A DNA stretch of 64,000 bases from Tretioscincus oriximinensis (Eukaryota > Chordata > Lepidosauria > Squamata > Gymnophthalmidae). The number at the start of each line of letters is the position of its first letter. Within the stretch, counting starts at the first letter, position 1. Shown here piece by piece: positions 1 through 15,199 of this stretch. The notes under the pieces were generated by a model that was not told the DNA's origin, made no database searches, and saw nothing but the letters and a program-made list of their open reading frames with translations. Location: assembly GCA_022410635.1 (NCBI GenBank), contig JAJVDF010000123.1, forward strand, positions 1,607,505-1,671,504, given 5' to 3'. Both the position numbers and the translations under genes were made by a program.

Positions 1-3433
<3,433 letters not shown>

Positions 3434-3590
3434 CATAAGAATCATGGGTTGCAAAATGAGTGGTGGTAGTGAGATGTGCCCTCAGTGCCATAGTTGGAAA
3501 TGTGTCTATTGTCATTGCTGCGTGTTTGATCAAATGTTTATTTGCACCATACAGTGTAGTTTTTTAAATAAAGTTTAAAAAGAGACGATG
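3434..3590 (+). promoter_or_regulatory. OSER1: OSER1 3' UTR with polyadenylation signal
   Basis: The stop is followed by about 130 bases of 3' UTR and a canonical AATAAA at 3567-3572. Cleavage would be expected roughly 10-30 bases further on. Longer isoforms cannot be excluded. Confidence 0.65.
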
Positions 3591-4459
3591 CTGCCTGGCG
3601 TATGAGATTAAATTAAGAGTTTCAAGGAGTAAAATGTTGGGGTTTAAAGTTCTCCTTGAATGAATAATTGAAAAATTCTGCTTCTGGAATATNATCCTTT
3701 CTAAAGTGGAACCTGTTTATGACCCAGGGAATACGGATGATTTGGAATAATGGGAGCTNCTGTAATGAATGACCTTTTAGCAAATTCATTTTGAAATCCT
3801 CAACGGTTGAAATGTTTCCTTTTTACAAGTCTGCTCTTTTATATTAGGATGTTTCAAGATATTTAAAAACTGCTTTAATAGTGTGCAGGAAAGAATTTAT
3901 AAAACTGTTGGTCAGTTTTCCAGAAATACCTGTCTTTCAAAAAGAAACATTCAGTCTCGTTTAGGTCAGATTTGCATTGACAAGCACAGACACTCCTTTT
4001 TTTCTGTCACTTTCTGTTTCTGTTTAACAATCAACTCATAAAGTCTATTAAAGAAAAGCTTTATATCTTTTTCTGCTGATACCTTTGTTCTAGTCTCAAA
4101 ACAAAATCTTGCATTGTTTCTTCCAGTCACTTTTCCTTCATTCTTTTTACTTTTAGACCCAATTGTATCAAGGGAGATTAATCTTCTAATTTCCTCCTAG
4201 CGGCCTTCCAGTCTGGTCTGTGAGATGGATGCTTCAGAAAGAAATGACGCCACTTAACAAGGGCAGTTGCGCATAACATGTATTTGTGGTGTGCGGATTT
4301 CTAAAGAGCTTTGCTGGAGCATTGTGAATTGTTTGTGCTGGTGAATGAAATTCCCCTTTTGACTTTTCATTGTTGTCGAGCCCTACTGAGTAGCGACTGA
4401 CTATCAGTTAACACTGAGAGAACCCCCCATGGACACTTTTATGCAGACCCTGAAAGACA

Positions 4460-4756
4460 CAACTGATGCAGTCGCTAAGGAGATGACCTCTCATCTAAGA
4501 GATTGGGTTTTGAAGCCCTGTGAGATGTGGGGAGGGCTGAGCATCTTCTACTAGCCTGTAGCTCTAGGCAATCCAGCTATTCGAAAGCATGAATTGCATG
4601 AAATTGCAACTGACTGCAACCAGATAAATGGAAACCACCACAGCATGATGGAGAAGTTAGAATGTAAGCCTTCAGGCGAAAAAAAACCTTCGTAAGCTGC
4701 TTTGAGTCTCTTCCAGTGAGAAAAGCCGGGGTATAAAACCCAGTTCTTCTTTTCTT
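4460..4756 (+). repeat. tRNA-derived SINE, family A
   Basis: Sense copy: a degenerate tRNA-like head (GGGTTTTGAAGCCCTGTG as B-box region), a body with CAGCTATTCGAAAGCATGA, then GCTGCTTTGAGTC, GAGAAAAGCCGGGGTATAAA and a CTT-rich tail. The same order occurs in at least nine other places in the window. Confidence 0.85.
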
Positions 4757-5224
4757 GGGGATAACTATAGAAGTGGTTTATCATGACCTGCTTCCCACTT
4801 GTGGATTGAACTTTCAATCCTTTGATTTTCACGCACTTCGTTCTGTCACTGCACTTTGTTCTGTTACTGAACTGTGACCTTTTCCTCCTGTTATTGTTTG
4901 GTTCACCAACAGTGAATTTGTTCCTCAGTACTTCAACTGTCCTTTTCTTTTTCTCTCTCATGGATGCTATGCTCTTAGGAAGCTTGTTTAGACCAAGTTA
5001 AGGGCCTTGGTTGGGAACCACTGGGTAAGGTGGCACATACGCAAATTGCTATTCTTAAGTGATTTATAGCCATTTTTGCACTTGTTTAGGAGAACAGACC
5101 AGATAAAGTACACTGGTACAGTGCATCACAATCTGCTCTTCTATTTTTCCCGGTCTCCACGAGTTACTCTTTAGGTTAGGAAGATTTCCCTTATCAAATT
5201 AGGCTGCAGCATTTAGACCTCTTC

Positions 5225-5690
5225 AGTTTCAAAAAACAATGGTTAAGAGGTGATTTAATTGAACTATAAAAAATCATCCATAGGGTGGATAACATGAATG
5301 GAAAAATATTTTCTAGAGGGCACTCCTTGAAGCTGGTGAGTAGAAGAGTGAGGACAGACAAGAGAAAGTATTTATTTCACCCAGAGGGTCATTAGTCTAT
5401 GGAATTTATGCCTGGAAGAGGTGGTGGTAGTTAGCAGCCTGGATAGCTTCAAAATAGGGTTAGATAAATTCATGTAAGGCAGGGCTATCAATGACTATTA
5501 GGATGGGAAAACGGGAAGTATTCCTGATAATGCCATCTGCAGGGAATCAAGAACAGGTGAGGGTTTTTCCTTCTGCTTGAGACTGTCCTGGTGCAACTGG
5601 TGGGCCACTGTGGAACAGAATGCTGGACTAGATGGGCTATGGCCCAATTCAGCAAGGCTCCTCTTATCTGTAGTTTACTTTCTGTGGACT
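5225..5690 (+). repeat. CR1/L3-like LINE 3' end
   Basis: The + strand still reads as a decayed LINE reverse-transcriptase C-terminus (LIELYKIIHRVDN, then FSRGHSLKL). It is followed by the 3' UTR blocks GGATAGCTTCAAAATAGGG, ATTAGGATGGGAAAA and GCTGGACTAGATGGGCTATGG. Related 3' ends lie at 11.3, 24.3, 47.4, 50.5 and 57.0 kb. Confidence 0.75.
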
Positions 5691-5742
5691 GTTTAAAAGC
5701 AATTCACAGCTTGTCAGTATTATGGAGAACAGTTCTGTAGCA

Positions 5743-5975
5743 AGTCCAGCAAAGGAGCTAGCAGCACTTTGAGACTAACTTGAGAAAAGTGGTTGGCATA
5801 AGCTTTCGTAGACAGGTCTACTTCTTCAGATGCTGAGGGACTAATGTCAGGGTCAGGTATTTATAGGGAAATGTGTATGGGAGAAGACAAAGCATATGCA
5901 ACTGTAGGGAGGTGTAGAATTGCAGGTAAATAGCAGGAACTAATCTCCTTAAAAAACAGGTAAATAGCAGGAACT
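5743..5975 (+). mobile_element. Short retroposon-like insertion with 12-bp target duplication
   Basis: The 233-bp segment carries a block (CACTTTGAGACTAACTTGAG, CATAAGCTTTCGTAGAC, CTACTTCTTCAGATGC) that recurs at 21.83-21.95 kb. It is flanked by the direct repeat AGTTCTGTAGCA at 5731-5742 and 5976-5987. The family name is not certain to me. Confidence 0.7.
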
Positions 5976-6538
5976 AGTTCTGTAGCAGTGCAAGTGCCAT
6001 GATCTTGGCCTTTACATGCTGACCTGGTTCGTCCTGATTCTCGCCAAGTTGTGGCGAAGGGTTAATGGAGTACCTATGTTCAGGATGCAGAGCCCAGATA
6101 GTTGCATCTTCATTCTATTGCAAGCCTGGGGCACAATTACAGCACTGATCTTGCACTCAAACTATGAAGCATAAACTCATTCAAACCCTGATTGTCTGGG
6201 AACGATCATTCAAAAACATTCCTCACAAATAAATGAGGAACCAGACCATATATGTTCATTGTTTACTTAAAATACCTTTATAGCACTTTGTGTAGTTCAC
6301 TTCTAGATTAGCAATGTATTTGAGTGCTTGTGTTAAGGATCAACAAATGCCAGGCTGGAGGAAAGTGATAAATTCAATAGACACCTCCTGCTTTGTTTTA
6401 TGAAGGCTGTAATTCCAGAAGTTGGGAGCCGAGTCAAAAGACTACTCGTGCTTTGTTATTGGGTACCATTAAGTAATAGTTGACTCCTGGTTGAGTCCAC
6501 AGACACCTCTGCCGTTCTCTTGGCAGAGATGCAAAAGT

Positions 6539-6818
6539 CAATATAGGAAGAAAAGGTACTACACAGCTCCAAAATGACAAACAAATATATATTCTCTTAA
6601 CAATCTCACTGTTTGTAAATCAACTAATCAAACAAATACTAGATAAAATTCAACATCGAAATCTTCCAAAGGGACCAGCATTTATGTAAATTAGTACAAT
6701 TTACCTCTGGACAGTAACTTTCGGGGGGAAAGCTCCATCCTTTCTCAAGAGGGAGTGATTGTTAAGAGAATATACATCTATTTGGAGCCACTGTACAGTA
6801 CNTTTTCTTCCTATATTG
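6539..6818. repeat. Foldback element with about 65-bp arms
   Basis: The left arm 6539-6605 and right arm 6757-6818 are imperfect reverse complements (CAATATAGGAAGAAAAGGTAC at the outer end, TCTCTTAACAATC at the inner end), around a 151-bp centre. The family is not recognised; a Penelope-like or MITE origin is possible. Confidence 0.7.
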
Positions 6819-7559
6819 GTTGTTGCCAATTCCTATCTAATTTTAAGAAGTTCAGAAATGCCATTTCCTACTTTGGGGGAGAACCTGTACTCACTCACCC
6901 ACTCTGGCTTTTATTACTGAATTGAAGCCACTTCCTGGTTCTGTTTATTTCAGATATATATTTGTAGGCTCTGGAGTACAGAAATCTTCATCTAATAGTT
7001 CAGACTGAAAGGCATAACTGCATTTGAGTGCAAGGATATTCCTTAACCAATCCCACTTTGTGCCTTTAAACTAGCCACATGAATGAAGATAAATAGTTTT
7101 CTTGGCAACTCACCATTGAGTTGTTCTATTTTTCTGGAGACAGTATTCTTTGGTATTACTTTATTTAAGACACTTCAATGAGAACACTTCATGCTTTAGA
7201 TTCATTTTCTCTTTTTCCATTTTAGGGCTCAAGGCAGGCAAGAAAAGTCAGTGCGGGATCTAAGAATAGAATGCAGTAAGCCCTAACTTCCTCTGTTCCA
7301 ATTAGACAAGTACTTTCTCTTAATATCAGCTAAATCTACCAGGAGGATGAAGTAAAAGATACATACAGCATCCAAAGAATCAGGGAAGCATTTTGAAAAC
7401 ACCATTTATATTGAATCTTACAATAAATGGACCACTAGATGGAGCTTTAGAGACAGTTCTAGAAGTTTTCTCCTGTTTCTGTTTCTATTCTTCCTTTAAC
7501 CAAGAGCACTTGACTTTTTAAAAGATGCTTTAAATTCAAAACTACCAATCTATTGTTAC

Positions 7560-7754
7560 TAGGCTGACCAGATGACCCCTTTTTTGGGGGGTTGAAAACC
7601 TGTTTTAGGAGTGTCTCCCGTTTTCTGAGGGAAAAAAAACAAAATTTTCTGAAAAAAAATCCTTTTTTGAAAAAGAAATTCCTCAGAAAAAACTGGGAGG
7701 CACCCCAAAACCGGGTTTTCAGCCCCCCAAAAAAGGGGTCATCTGGTCAGCCTA
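7560..7754. mobile_element. Foldback hAT-like MITE, family TAGGCTGACC, copy 1
   Basis: The 195-bp element is nearly one complete palindrome: TAGGCTGACCAGATGACCCC at the left, its reverse complement at the right, and GAAAACC, GTGCCTCC and CTGAGGAAAA blocks mirrored inside. Flanks ATTGTTAC (7552-7559) and ATTATTAC (7755-7762) match at 7 of 8 positions, as an 8-bp target duplication. Confidence 0.9.
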
Positions 7755-8252
7755 ATTATTACTGTTTGGAAAAGAAACTTCAACAGCATCTAGATTTCTG
7801 AGGGATTGTGGAAATTCAGATACCGAGCAAAAAGATGTCGAGTTTTGTTAGCAGTGTGCTTCCCGGTTACGAGCAGGTTTAGGCCTCCTTAGATTTTAAT
7901 GCGTATATGAAGCAGCCAGGAAAGAAGCTTTTTGATTGATAAAGCAAATTTGGCAACATCCTTATCANTGAAAAGTTTTCACCTTCAAAGCTTGTCAGAA
8001 CTAACTCCCTACAGAATTATGTAAATGTCGCGTGGGGAGCATTTTTGATCTATCAAAGGCTGACTTGTGTCTAGTAGTGGTTTGACAGGAAATGTCACCT
8101 GCTCCAAATCCTGAGGGCAAAAGCAGATGGGTGTGAGCAGGATTACCTATACTGTGGGATTTAATTTATCATATTTAAGATTTGGCTTTGTTTAAGCAAT
8201 ACCATGTTACCTATTTGGGAATTGTACTATTTGCAGTGACAAGACATTATAG

Positions 8253-8530
8253 TAAATGAGTGGAATTAGCCTGTTGTGTTACATTAATTCAGTAGGAACT
8301 AGCCCCTCCTCCCCCTTGCTCCCATCCATGCCTCTACTCATTTCCTTCCTCCATTGCCCTGTTTACTTGCTGCTGCTTTGTTTTGTTCCTTCATTGTTTT
8401 GTTTTCCTTTCTTCCCTTTTTCATCATTATCTTCCTTTCCTCGCATTATCTTCCTTTCATCCATTCCTTCCTTGGTTCTTCTTTTCCTTCCTTTCCCTCC
8501 CAGTCCTGGGGTATTCCACTTCTCACATCT
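8253..8530. repeat. Pyrimidine-rich tract and shared flanking repeat
   Basis: A run dominated by TTCC/CTTT on the + strand starts after CTAGCCCCTCCTCCCCCTTG. That lead-in is also found, with changes, at 10493-10550 ahead of the longer tract at 10.76-11.34 kb. The open frames here are compositional (S/F/L-rich one way, K/E/R-rich the other), not genes. Confidence 0.65.
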
Positions 8531-9561
8531 TTCCACCCAGAGAATTGTCCATTTATTATGTTCCTCTATTTTCTGTCGTTTAGCCAGTTTCCAACCCAAA
8601 ACTCTGGTCTCTGGAGGCTGCAGAATTTCCAAGTGCTGTCATTGGCCTCTAGAGGCTGTCAGTTTAGAATGCAAGCTGGTTGGACGAAGTAGTGGTGATT
8701 TTGACCAATGGGGGAGATCTCTCTGAGTATTCTCCAGATTTGGGGGGACTAGTGTACAATCGAATCTACAAGGTTTCACACTTGTTACCTTGTGAATCTC
8801 CAGCATATTCTCTTGCATTGCCTCTCCATAGATGCACATTTTTGTTTTTACAAACATCAGCATTTATTTAAAAATACACTTTCGCACAATTCATGTAGTG
8901 GAAACGTTTCTATGAGATTACTAGTGACAGATGGTGAGGAGGTAGGAATGATTCAGCTAGAAAAGAAAACAAGATCCTAGTATTCAATCTGAAGAGAAAC
9001 CAGAGTATAAGCAAAATCCTAGTAGCTTTTGACTCTTCCCTTGTTTCCTTTGATGACCCCCCCACCCCTCTACAAAATAGGTATGCAGTTAAACTAGAGG
9101 AGGGCATTCTCTTAATTTTCCCACACCAACCAGTGGAATAGACCCTGTGAAGGTTTGAAGGACACGTCCTCCTTGCATTACTATATTGCAGTGGTGACTT
9201 AAAGCCACTGAGGCACTGAGATAGCAGAAGGCAACACACTATAAAACTTTACACTTTCAGGTTCTTCTGAATACATTTATCCTTGAGTAAAAGATGTTGG
9301 CCATTCTTATATTTGTTAATAAAAGGGGATGGAAAAGTGGACCCAGACTCGGTATTTTTGGTGATGGTATGATTCTACCCACTTCTACTTATTAGATTGT
9401 TAGTTTATCCTTCACCTAAAGATGTTGAGTTGGTAACACTATAGAGCAGCCATCTCAGAATAGCACCGTGGCTTGTGCATGTTATGCTACCTGGATCCTG
9501 GATCATTATTACTGTTTCTTAAAGTGCTTTTAAAACTGGCCTGCCAGACAAATTTGGCATG

Positions 9562-9748
9562 CAGGGACGGATTTAGGCTTTATTTTGTCCATAGGCTGTA
9601 ATTTACTTACTTACTTATTTATTTTCTTTGTTTATTTTACTCTGCCTTTCCCTCAGCTACTTCGGCTTTTATAATAATAAAAACAATAAAAAATATTAAT
9701 ATTTTCTTAGTACTATCGGTATCTATATTTTGCCTAAACATGGCCTTG
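9562..9748 (-). mobile_element. hAT-like MITE, family CAGGGNCGGATTTAGGC, copy 1
   Basis: Ends CAGGGACGGATTTAGGC and, inverted, CAAGGCCATGTTTAGGC. Flanked by TTGGCATG (9554-9561) and TTAGCATG (9749-9756), a 7-of-8 match. The interior matches, inverted, the copies at 21.2 and 37.5 kb (ATATTAATATTTT, TTATAATAATAAAA). Confidence 0.8.
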
Positions 9749-10550
9749 TTAGCATGTCAGGAGAAAAAAACTTACAGACCTTTGCAAAGCAAATGATTCT
9801 ACTGTTAAACGTAAAGAATTAACTACTTCTCAGTAACCAATTTCAACCCAGGGAGACTTGACATTTTATTTTCCCAGGTCATAAGGGCCTCAGAATAGTA
9901 TACAGATGGATTCATCCAGATCTAAGAAATTTCAAAAATAGGAAACTCAGGGCTAGATGGAGAATGATATTTTCAAGTCCTAAGCCAAGATTAAAACCTA
10001 AAACGNAGTTATTCTTGATTCTGACATTATGGAAGATATTTATAAGATGCTTTTAGATGCCTCCTGAAAACATCCCTCTTTACCCTTGTGTGATGGGTTG
10101 TTTTACCATCCCAGTCAACTTTTAATATGCTTTTAATTCTATAGCTGTAACAACCTGTCAGTATAACCTGTCAATATAACCTGTCAATCAATACAGGAAA
10201 TCTAAGGCACAAGTATGCCATTTTTACCATCAACGTTAATCCCCATATTTGTAGAAAATTGGTGCAAAATCAAACCTCAAACCCCAAACATGGAGTCTTG
10301 CTCTGTTTCTCGAGCCCTTGCAATCTCAATCTGGATATTCCTACTTTAGTCTAAGAAATGATAACTCATGAGTTTTTCCTTGAATGTTACTGAACAGAAG
10401 TTATACATCCCTGTTTAACAAGAACGGGGAAAAGCCAGAAAAATATTGAAAGCTGTCTTATTACATGTTATGCTTCATTGTTTCACTAGATAAATAAGCG
10501 TGTTGCATAATGGTAATTCAATGGGCTCTAGCCCCTCCTTCCCCTTGCCC

Positions 10551-10754
10551 TAGGCTGACCAGATGACCCCTTTGGCGGCGGGGGGGATGAAAACCCATTT
10601 TTGCGTTGCCTCCCAGTTTTTCCTGAGGAAAAAAATTTTTTAAAAGATTTTTTTAAAAAAAACTTTTTGGGAAAAAAAATTCTCACCAAAACCCGTGAGG
10701 CACTCCAAAACTGGGTTTCTACCCACCTCCAAAAGGGGTCATCTAGTCAGCCTA
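10551..10754. mobile_element. Foldback hAT-like MITE, family TAGGCTGACC, copy 2
   Basis: A 204-bp palindrome with the family ends. Flanks CCTTGCCC (10543-10550) and CCTTACCC (10755-10762) match at 7 of 8. It inserted at the start of the pyrimidine tract, in the lead-in sequence shared with 8.25 kb. Confidence 0.9.
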
Positions 10755-10757
10755 CCT

Positions 10758-11340
10758 TACCCCACCTTTCCTTTAGTCCTTTTTTGTTCTTGCTTTCAGT
10801 TGTCCCATTCTCTTTTCTTTTTCCTTTCTTTTCCTTCCTTCTTCCTTTAATTCTTTTATACTTTCCTTTGTTCTTTCCTTTTCCNTTATTTTCCTTTCTT
10901 TTTTCTTTCCTTCTCTCTTTNCTTCCTTCTTTCCTTCTTTTTTCACTTCTTTCCATCCTTCTCTTCTGTCTGTCTTTCCCTTTTGTCTTCCCTTCATTTT
11001 TCTTTCCATTTTTCTTGCTTATATTCCTTCTCCATACTTTTCATTCCTCTGTTCCTTGTATCTTCCCTTCTTTATTTCATTCCTTCCTTCTTGTTTCTTT
11101 TCCTTTTTCATTCTTTCTCTCTTCTCTCTTCCTTTTATTCTTTTTTTCCCTCTTTCTTACTTTCCTCCTATTATTATTGCTTCAGAGACTCCTCTGAAGA
11201 GTAAGTCTGTTGCAATGGTATCTGGAGCTCAGTTTTTTAATGTTTCTTTTTTGTTTTCCTCCCACTTTTTCTGTTTCCCTTTCTTTGTTTCTCTTTTATC
11301 TCTATGCTGTCTCTTTCTCTTTCCCCCCTTTCTCTTCTAA
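10758..11340. repeat. Long polypyrimidine/polypurine tract
   Basis: About 580 bases strongly biased to C and T on the + strand (TTCC, TTTC and CTTT units, with two Ns). Long open frames in several readings are low-complexity artefacts. Confidence 0.9.
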
Positions 11341-11790
11341 CAACATAAGAAGAGCCCTGCTGAATCAGGCACAGCCCAACTAGTCCTGCATCAATTGCAC
11401 CTGGGCATCTCAAGGAGAAAAGGCATAGCCTTCACCTATTCTCAACTCCCTGCAAGTGGTGGGTGATTTTTTTCCCCAGAGTACTGCCTGTTGCATTCAT
11501 CCTAGTACTGTAGCTATTTTCCCCTTCTCTAACCTAACTAGTCTTCCTCATCAGCCTCAAGGAATGCCAACTGATCCTACTGCTGTGTATGGCAGAGTAA
11601 ATAATTTCCCCCTTGTCCATCCCATGCGTGATTTTATACACTTCAACCAGNTCACCTCTTAAACACTGTCTTCCAAGGATGAGGAGATCTAGATATTGCA
11701 GCCTGATTTCATAAGCAATGTGTTCCAGTCCTTTCCAGCCTTTCTTTTTCTCTCTTACATAATTTTCTACCCTGTCATGAGAAAGTTGAT
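11338..11790 (-). repeat. CR1/L3-like LINE 3' end
   Basis: On the minus strand the end reads CCTGATTCAGCAGGGCTC then TTCTTATGTT. Further in there is a decayed pol C-terminus with the CATGGGATGGACAAGGGGG region. Confidence 0.65.
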
Positions 11791-12373
11791 ATATTTCCCA
11801 TTGGGATGTTTGTGTTTATACCAAAGATGTGTGTGTGCCAAAGGCATGTCTCTCCCTTTACAGCTGCAGACTCTAAAAGGGCCTGCTTTGGGGGGGGTTG
11901 ATTAGAATCCTAAAATTCACCAATAAACTTCCTTGGATCTTACNGACAATCCTGTTGACCAATTGCCTTCCCTAGAGGTCTGCTCCAGTCCTGAGGATCC
12001 TCATGTAGATTTGTTTTTTATCTAACCCAGGATTGTTCCTATAAATGCCACTCGGATATCCAGGCCATCCACAAGGGCTCCAGGTCTGCAATCAATGATA
12101 ATATTAATATAAGCTGATAGATAAAGAAAGAGAATAAGTGTACTTTTTATTATTGAAAGCAGGTTGTTTCGGTGAATAAAGTACCAGTAGTTTGTTTTCC
12201 ACATACGACGCAACGTGCTTCTAAGTTATGACTTGTAGTTCTTTTCCTTCCTTGGCTTCTCGGAAAGTGCACAAGGTTAACACTCTAGCCAGATATTTAG
12301 CCTTCTACAATATTACATACACAGGGAATTCATTCTGACCATTTTTTTTGTTCAACTTCAATGTTTAAGATGT

Positions 12374-12500
12374 CAACCAACCTAGCTGTTCAAAAGCAAG
12401 CAGTTGCAAGTAGATTAATAGGTACCATCGCAATGTGGAAGCTTCTTTGAGTTCCTTTGGGTGCGAAAAGCAGGGTATAAAAACCCAATTCTTCTTCTTC
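12374..12500 (+). repeat. tRNA-derived SINE, family A, 5'-truncated
   Basis: Only the 3' half remains: CTAGCTGTTCAAAAGCAAG, then TTTGAGTTCCTTTGGGTG, AAGCAGGGTATAAAAACC and a CTT tail. Confidence 0.8.
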
Positions 12501-12834
12501 ACCAATAACAACCAAACNGATTAACAATCAGTGTCTACATCTCAAGTTTTTGCAACATCGTAAACAGAATCAGAATCAAGAATCACCTACAACTGAATTA
12601 TGTGTGCTAACAATGTATCTATAAAGGGTTTCAAATTCCCATGGAAGATTTAATAGAGAAGGTGTGAGCAAAGATCGCTCAAAAATGTGATACCAGATCT
12701 TATCATTGTTCCAGAGTAAGAGTGTTATTGCTAGGTTAAGGAAGTGGACATACATATACTTGTTCCTCCTCTTTTTGAACACTGTGGTCCAGTCCAGTTC
12801 CTAATTAACAAAAGCTTGCCTATGAAGGAAGATT

Positions 12835-13490
12835 TACTGTATTTACTCGAGTATAAGCCTAGTTTTTCAGCACATTTTTAATGCTGAAAAAAAANCCCGC
12901 TTGCCTTATACTTGGGTACAGTGCGGTATTCTCCAACCTCTCCCACTCCCCTGGAGCTTCTCTGTCCTCGCCTTTCCCCCCAGCCATAGGTGGGACTACA
13001 CTTCCCATCTCAAGTCTGCACAGTTGTACGTGGGCAGCTGCTGCTGCCTTTGCTGGACAAATGCCTGAAGTGGGTTTCAGTAGCGCCCTAGTGTGCAAGC
13101 ACCAGAGGAGAGTGTGGCAGCAGCAGAGGTCATCATCATCTCATATCCGGAAAGGTGAAGGTGATGTACCAGAGCCTCCCTGCTGTTAGCATCCTTTATG
13201 TGTGCCTGATTATCCCGGGCTTGGGGCCCAAGAAGCGAATGCCATGGGCCCCCCAGGAGCCTTCAGCACATGGTCCTGAGGACTGCGTGGCCCCAGGGAA
13301 GACTGCAGACCCCAGGGGGTGACGGGCACCTCGAATAGGCGCTGAATTCCTTTCCTTCCTTCATCCCACCCCCCACTGCATTTCCCACNCTAGGCTTATC
13401 TAATCAATAAGTTTTCCCACTTTTTTTGTGGTAAAATTAGCTGCCTCGACTTATATTCGGGTTGACTTATACTTGAGTATTTACGGGTAC
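12835..13490. mobile_element. Non-autonomous DNA transposon with ACTCGAGTATAAG ends
   Basis: Terminal inverted repeats: TTTACTCGAGTATAAGCC at the left, and TTTACTCAAGTATAAGTC as the reverse complement of the right end. The interior is GC-richer and has no transposase frame. The superfamily is not assigned. Confidence 0.75.
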
Positions 13491-14029
13491 TTCTAATTCC
13501 ATTGTAGCATCAATAACTTGTAAAGAATCAATTGGGAAAATCCATTGTTATAGTCAGAATCACCCTCTTATAAAATGCTTCATCCTTCCAGGTATGTCTG
13601 GTCTCCAGGGTCTATTGGCCCTAGAAATAATTACTATCACGGATGATGAGATCTGAAATACAAAGGTTTGGCAAGAAATTTCACAGAAATATAGGACCAA
13701 GATCTTGTACAATATGTTCCAATCTATACACAGTGGTTCATCTAAATCCATTTAATATTTTACTCTACCAATAGTTCATCTGGTAATACAGTTAACTATC
13801 ATGCTGTGGTTTGATTATTTCAACTTAATTTTATCTCATTAAATTTATTTTTATCTAACTGTTGATTTCTGTTATTTATTGGATTTGCCTTCCTTATTTT
13901 TCCTGTGTACAGCAAACTCATCTATTATAATTTCTGACACTTTGTAGGACCATTCTTTCACCATTAATTTATTCGCATATTTACAGAGTTGTGAAATCAT
14001 TGTGCAACATGGACACATGGATTATCTTT

Positions 14030-14345
14030 TATTTTATTTATTTAGAAATGTATATCCCATTCTTCATCATAGGTCCCAGGGTGGGTAANGGAAAATTAAA
14101 AGTAAGACACAAAATCCATAAGTAAAACATTTAACAGAGCCATCTCAAGACAAATGCAGAGGGAGCAGGAGACAAAAGCCTGGGAGAAGATCTAAGCTTT
14201 TACTAGGTGACGAAAACTATAGTATAGGTACTTCTCAAGCTTCTAAAAGGAGGTTATTCCAGAGTTTGGGAGCTGCCACAGAGAAGGCCTTCCTACATGC
14301 CTCTACCTCTTGCATATCTGAAAGTCCTTCTCCTTGAGTTCTTAG
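14030..14345 (-). repeat. L2-type LINE 3' end
   Basis: Tail at 14030-14090 (ATTTATTTAGAAATGTATATC), then GAGGTTATTCCAGAGTTTGG and GCTGCCACAGAGAAGGCC, which read on the minus strand as the family's pol C-terminus. Confidence 0.7.
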
Positions 14346-14350
14346 TACAT

Positions 14351-14651
14351 GGGCAGGAATGGCTCAGTCGCTATGGAGACTGTCTCTTATTAAGGAGATT
14401 GGGTTTTGAAGCCCTGTGTCGGACATGGGGNGGGGTGAGCAGCTTCCATTAGCCTGTAGCTCTCGCCAGCCCAGCTATTNGAAAGCAAGAATTGCAAGAA
14501 ATTGCAGCTGACTGCAACTAGATAAATGGGAACCACCACAGCCTGGNGGGGAAGATAAACTGTCAGCCTTCGGGTGAAAAATACACTTGTAAGCNGCTTT
14601 GAGTCCCTTTGGATGAGAAAAGTGGGGTATAAAATAGTTCTTCATCTTCTA
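14351..14651 (+). repeat. tRNA-derived SINE, family A, near full length
   Basis: A-box-like GGCTCAGTCGC and B-box-like GGTTTTGAAGCCC, followed by the family body, TTTGAGTCCCTTTGG and a CTT-type tail. Confidence 0.85.
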
Positions 14652-15199
14652 CATGGGAGAAGGCACTCCTTCAGGCAGCCAGGGCTTACACAACCTTGCT
14701 AGTATCCAATCGTGATATGAAGTTACTGGCTATTTGTTATAGTTGTTGTTTACGCCTCAAGAATGCAAAGATAAAATGCTTCTAATAATGGAGGCTATTT
14801 AATGGCTATTATCAATTATCATAGATAAGCAATTCTTTTTTTGAAATTTCTTTAATAGTCCTCCGTCATCCCGAGTCCTATTTTCAGCCCATCTTAAACA
14901 TGATATATATACAAATCATTTTAGAAGGCTCATCAAAACGTGCACACTGAAGAAAGTCCTCATAAGATGGGAAATCAGTTTTGAAGAGCAATGTGGGGGA
15001 GTAAATCTAATTCTATGGCTCTGAGTGCTTGTAGCAATATAATGCCATTCTTACCTATTTGTTTTAATACTGACTACCACAATATTTTGATTCAAATCCC
15101 ACACAAACTGTTCCGAAAAGGCAGCCGAATCCCCCCACTAATTAGATGCAGCTTGAGATTCCGGTTATGTGTGGCTTCTCCAGTCTGAAGTCAGGTGGC

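Noticed and set aside
7592..7801. Lysine/phenylalanine-rich frames at 7.6, 20.3 and 38.7 kb
   Set aside because: They are readings of the palindromic MITE, not conserved proteins.
8256..8726. 156-codon frame
   Set aside because: Composition-driven by the CTT/TTCC tract; the opposite strand is equally open.
10601..11340. Long S/F/L-rich and K/E-rich frames
   Set aside because: Low-complexity readings of a pyrimidine/purine tract and a foldback element; no family similarity and several Ns.
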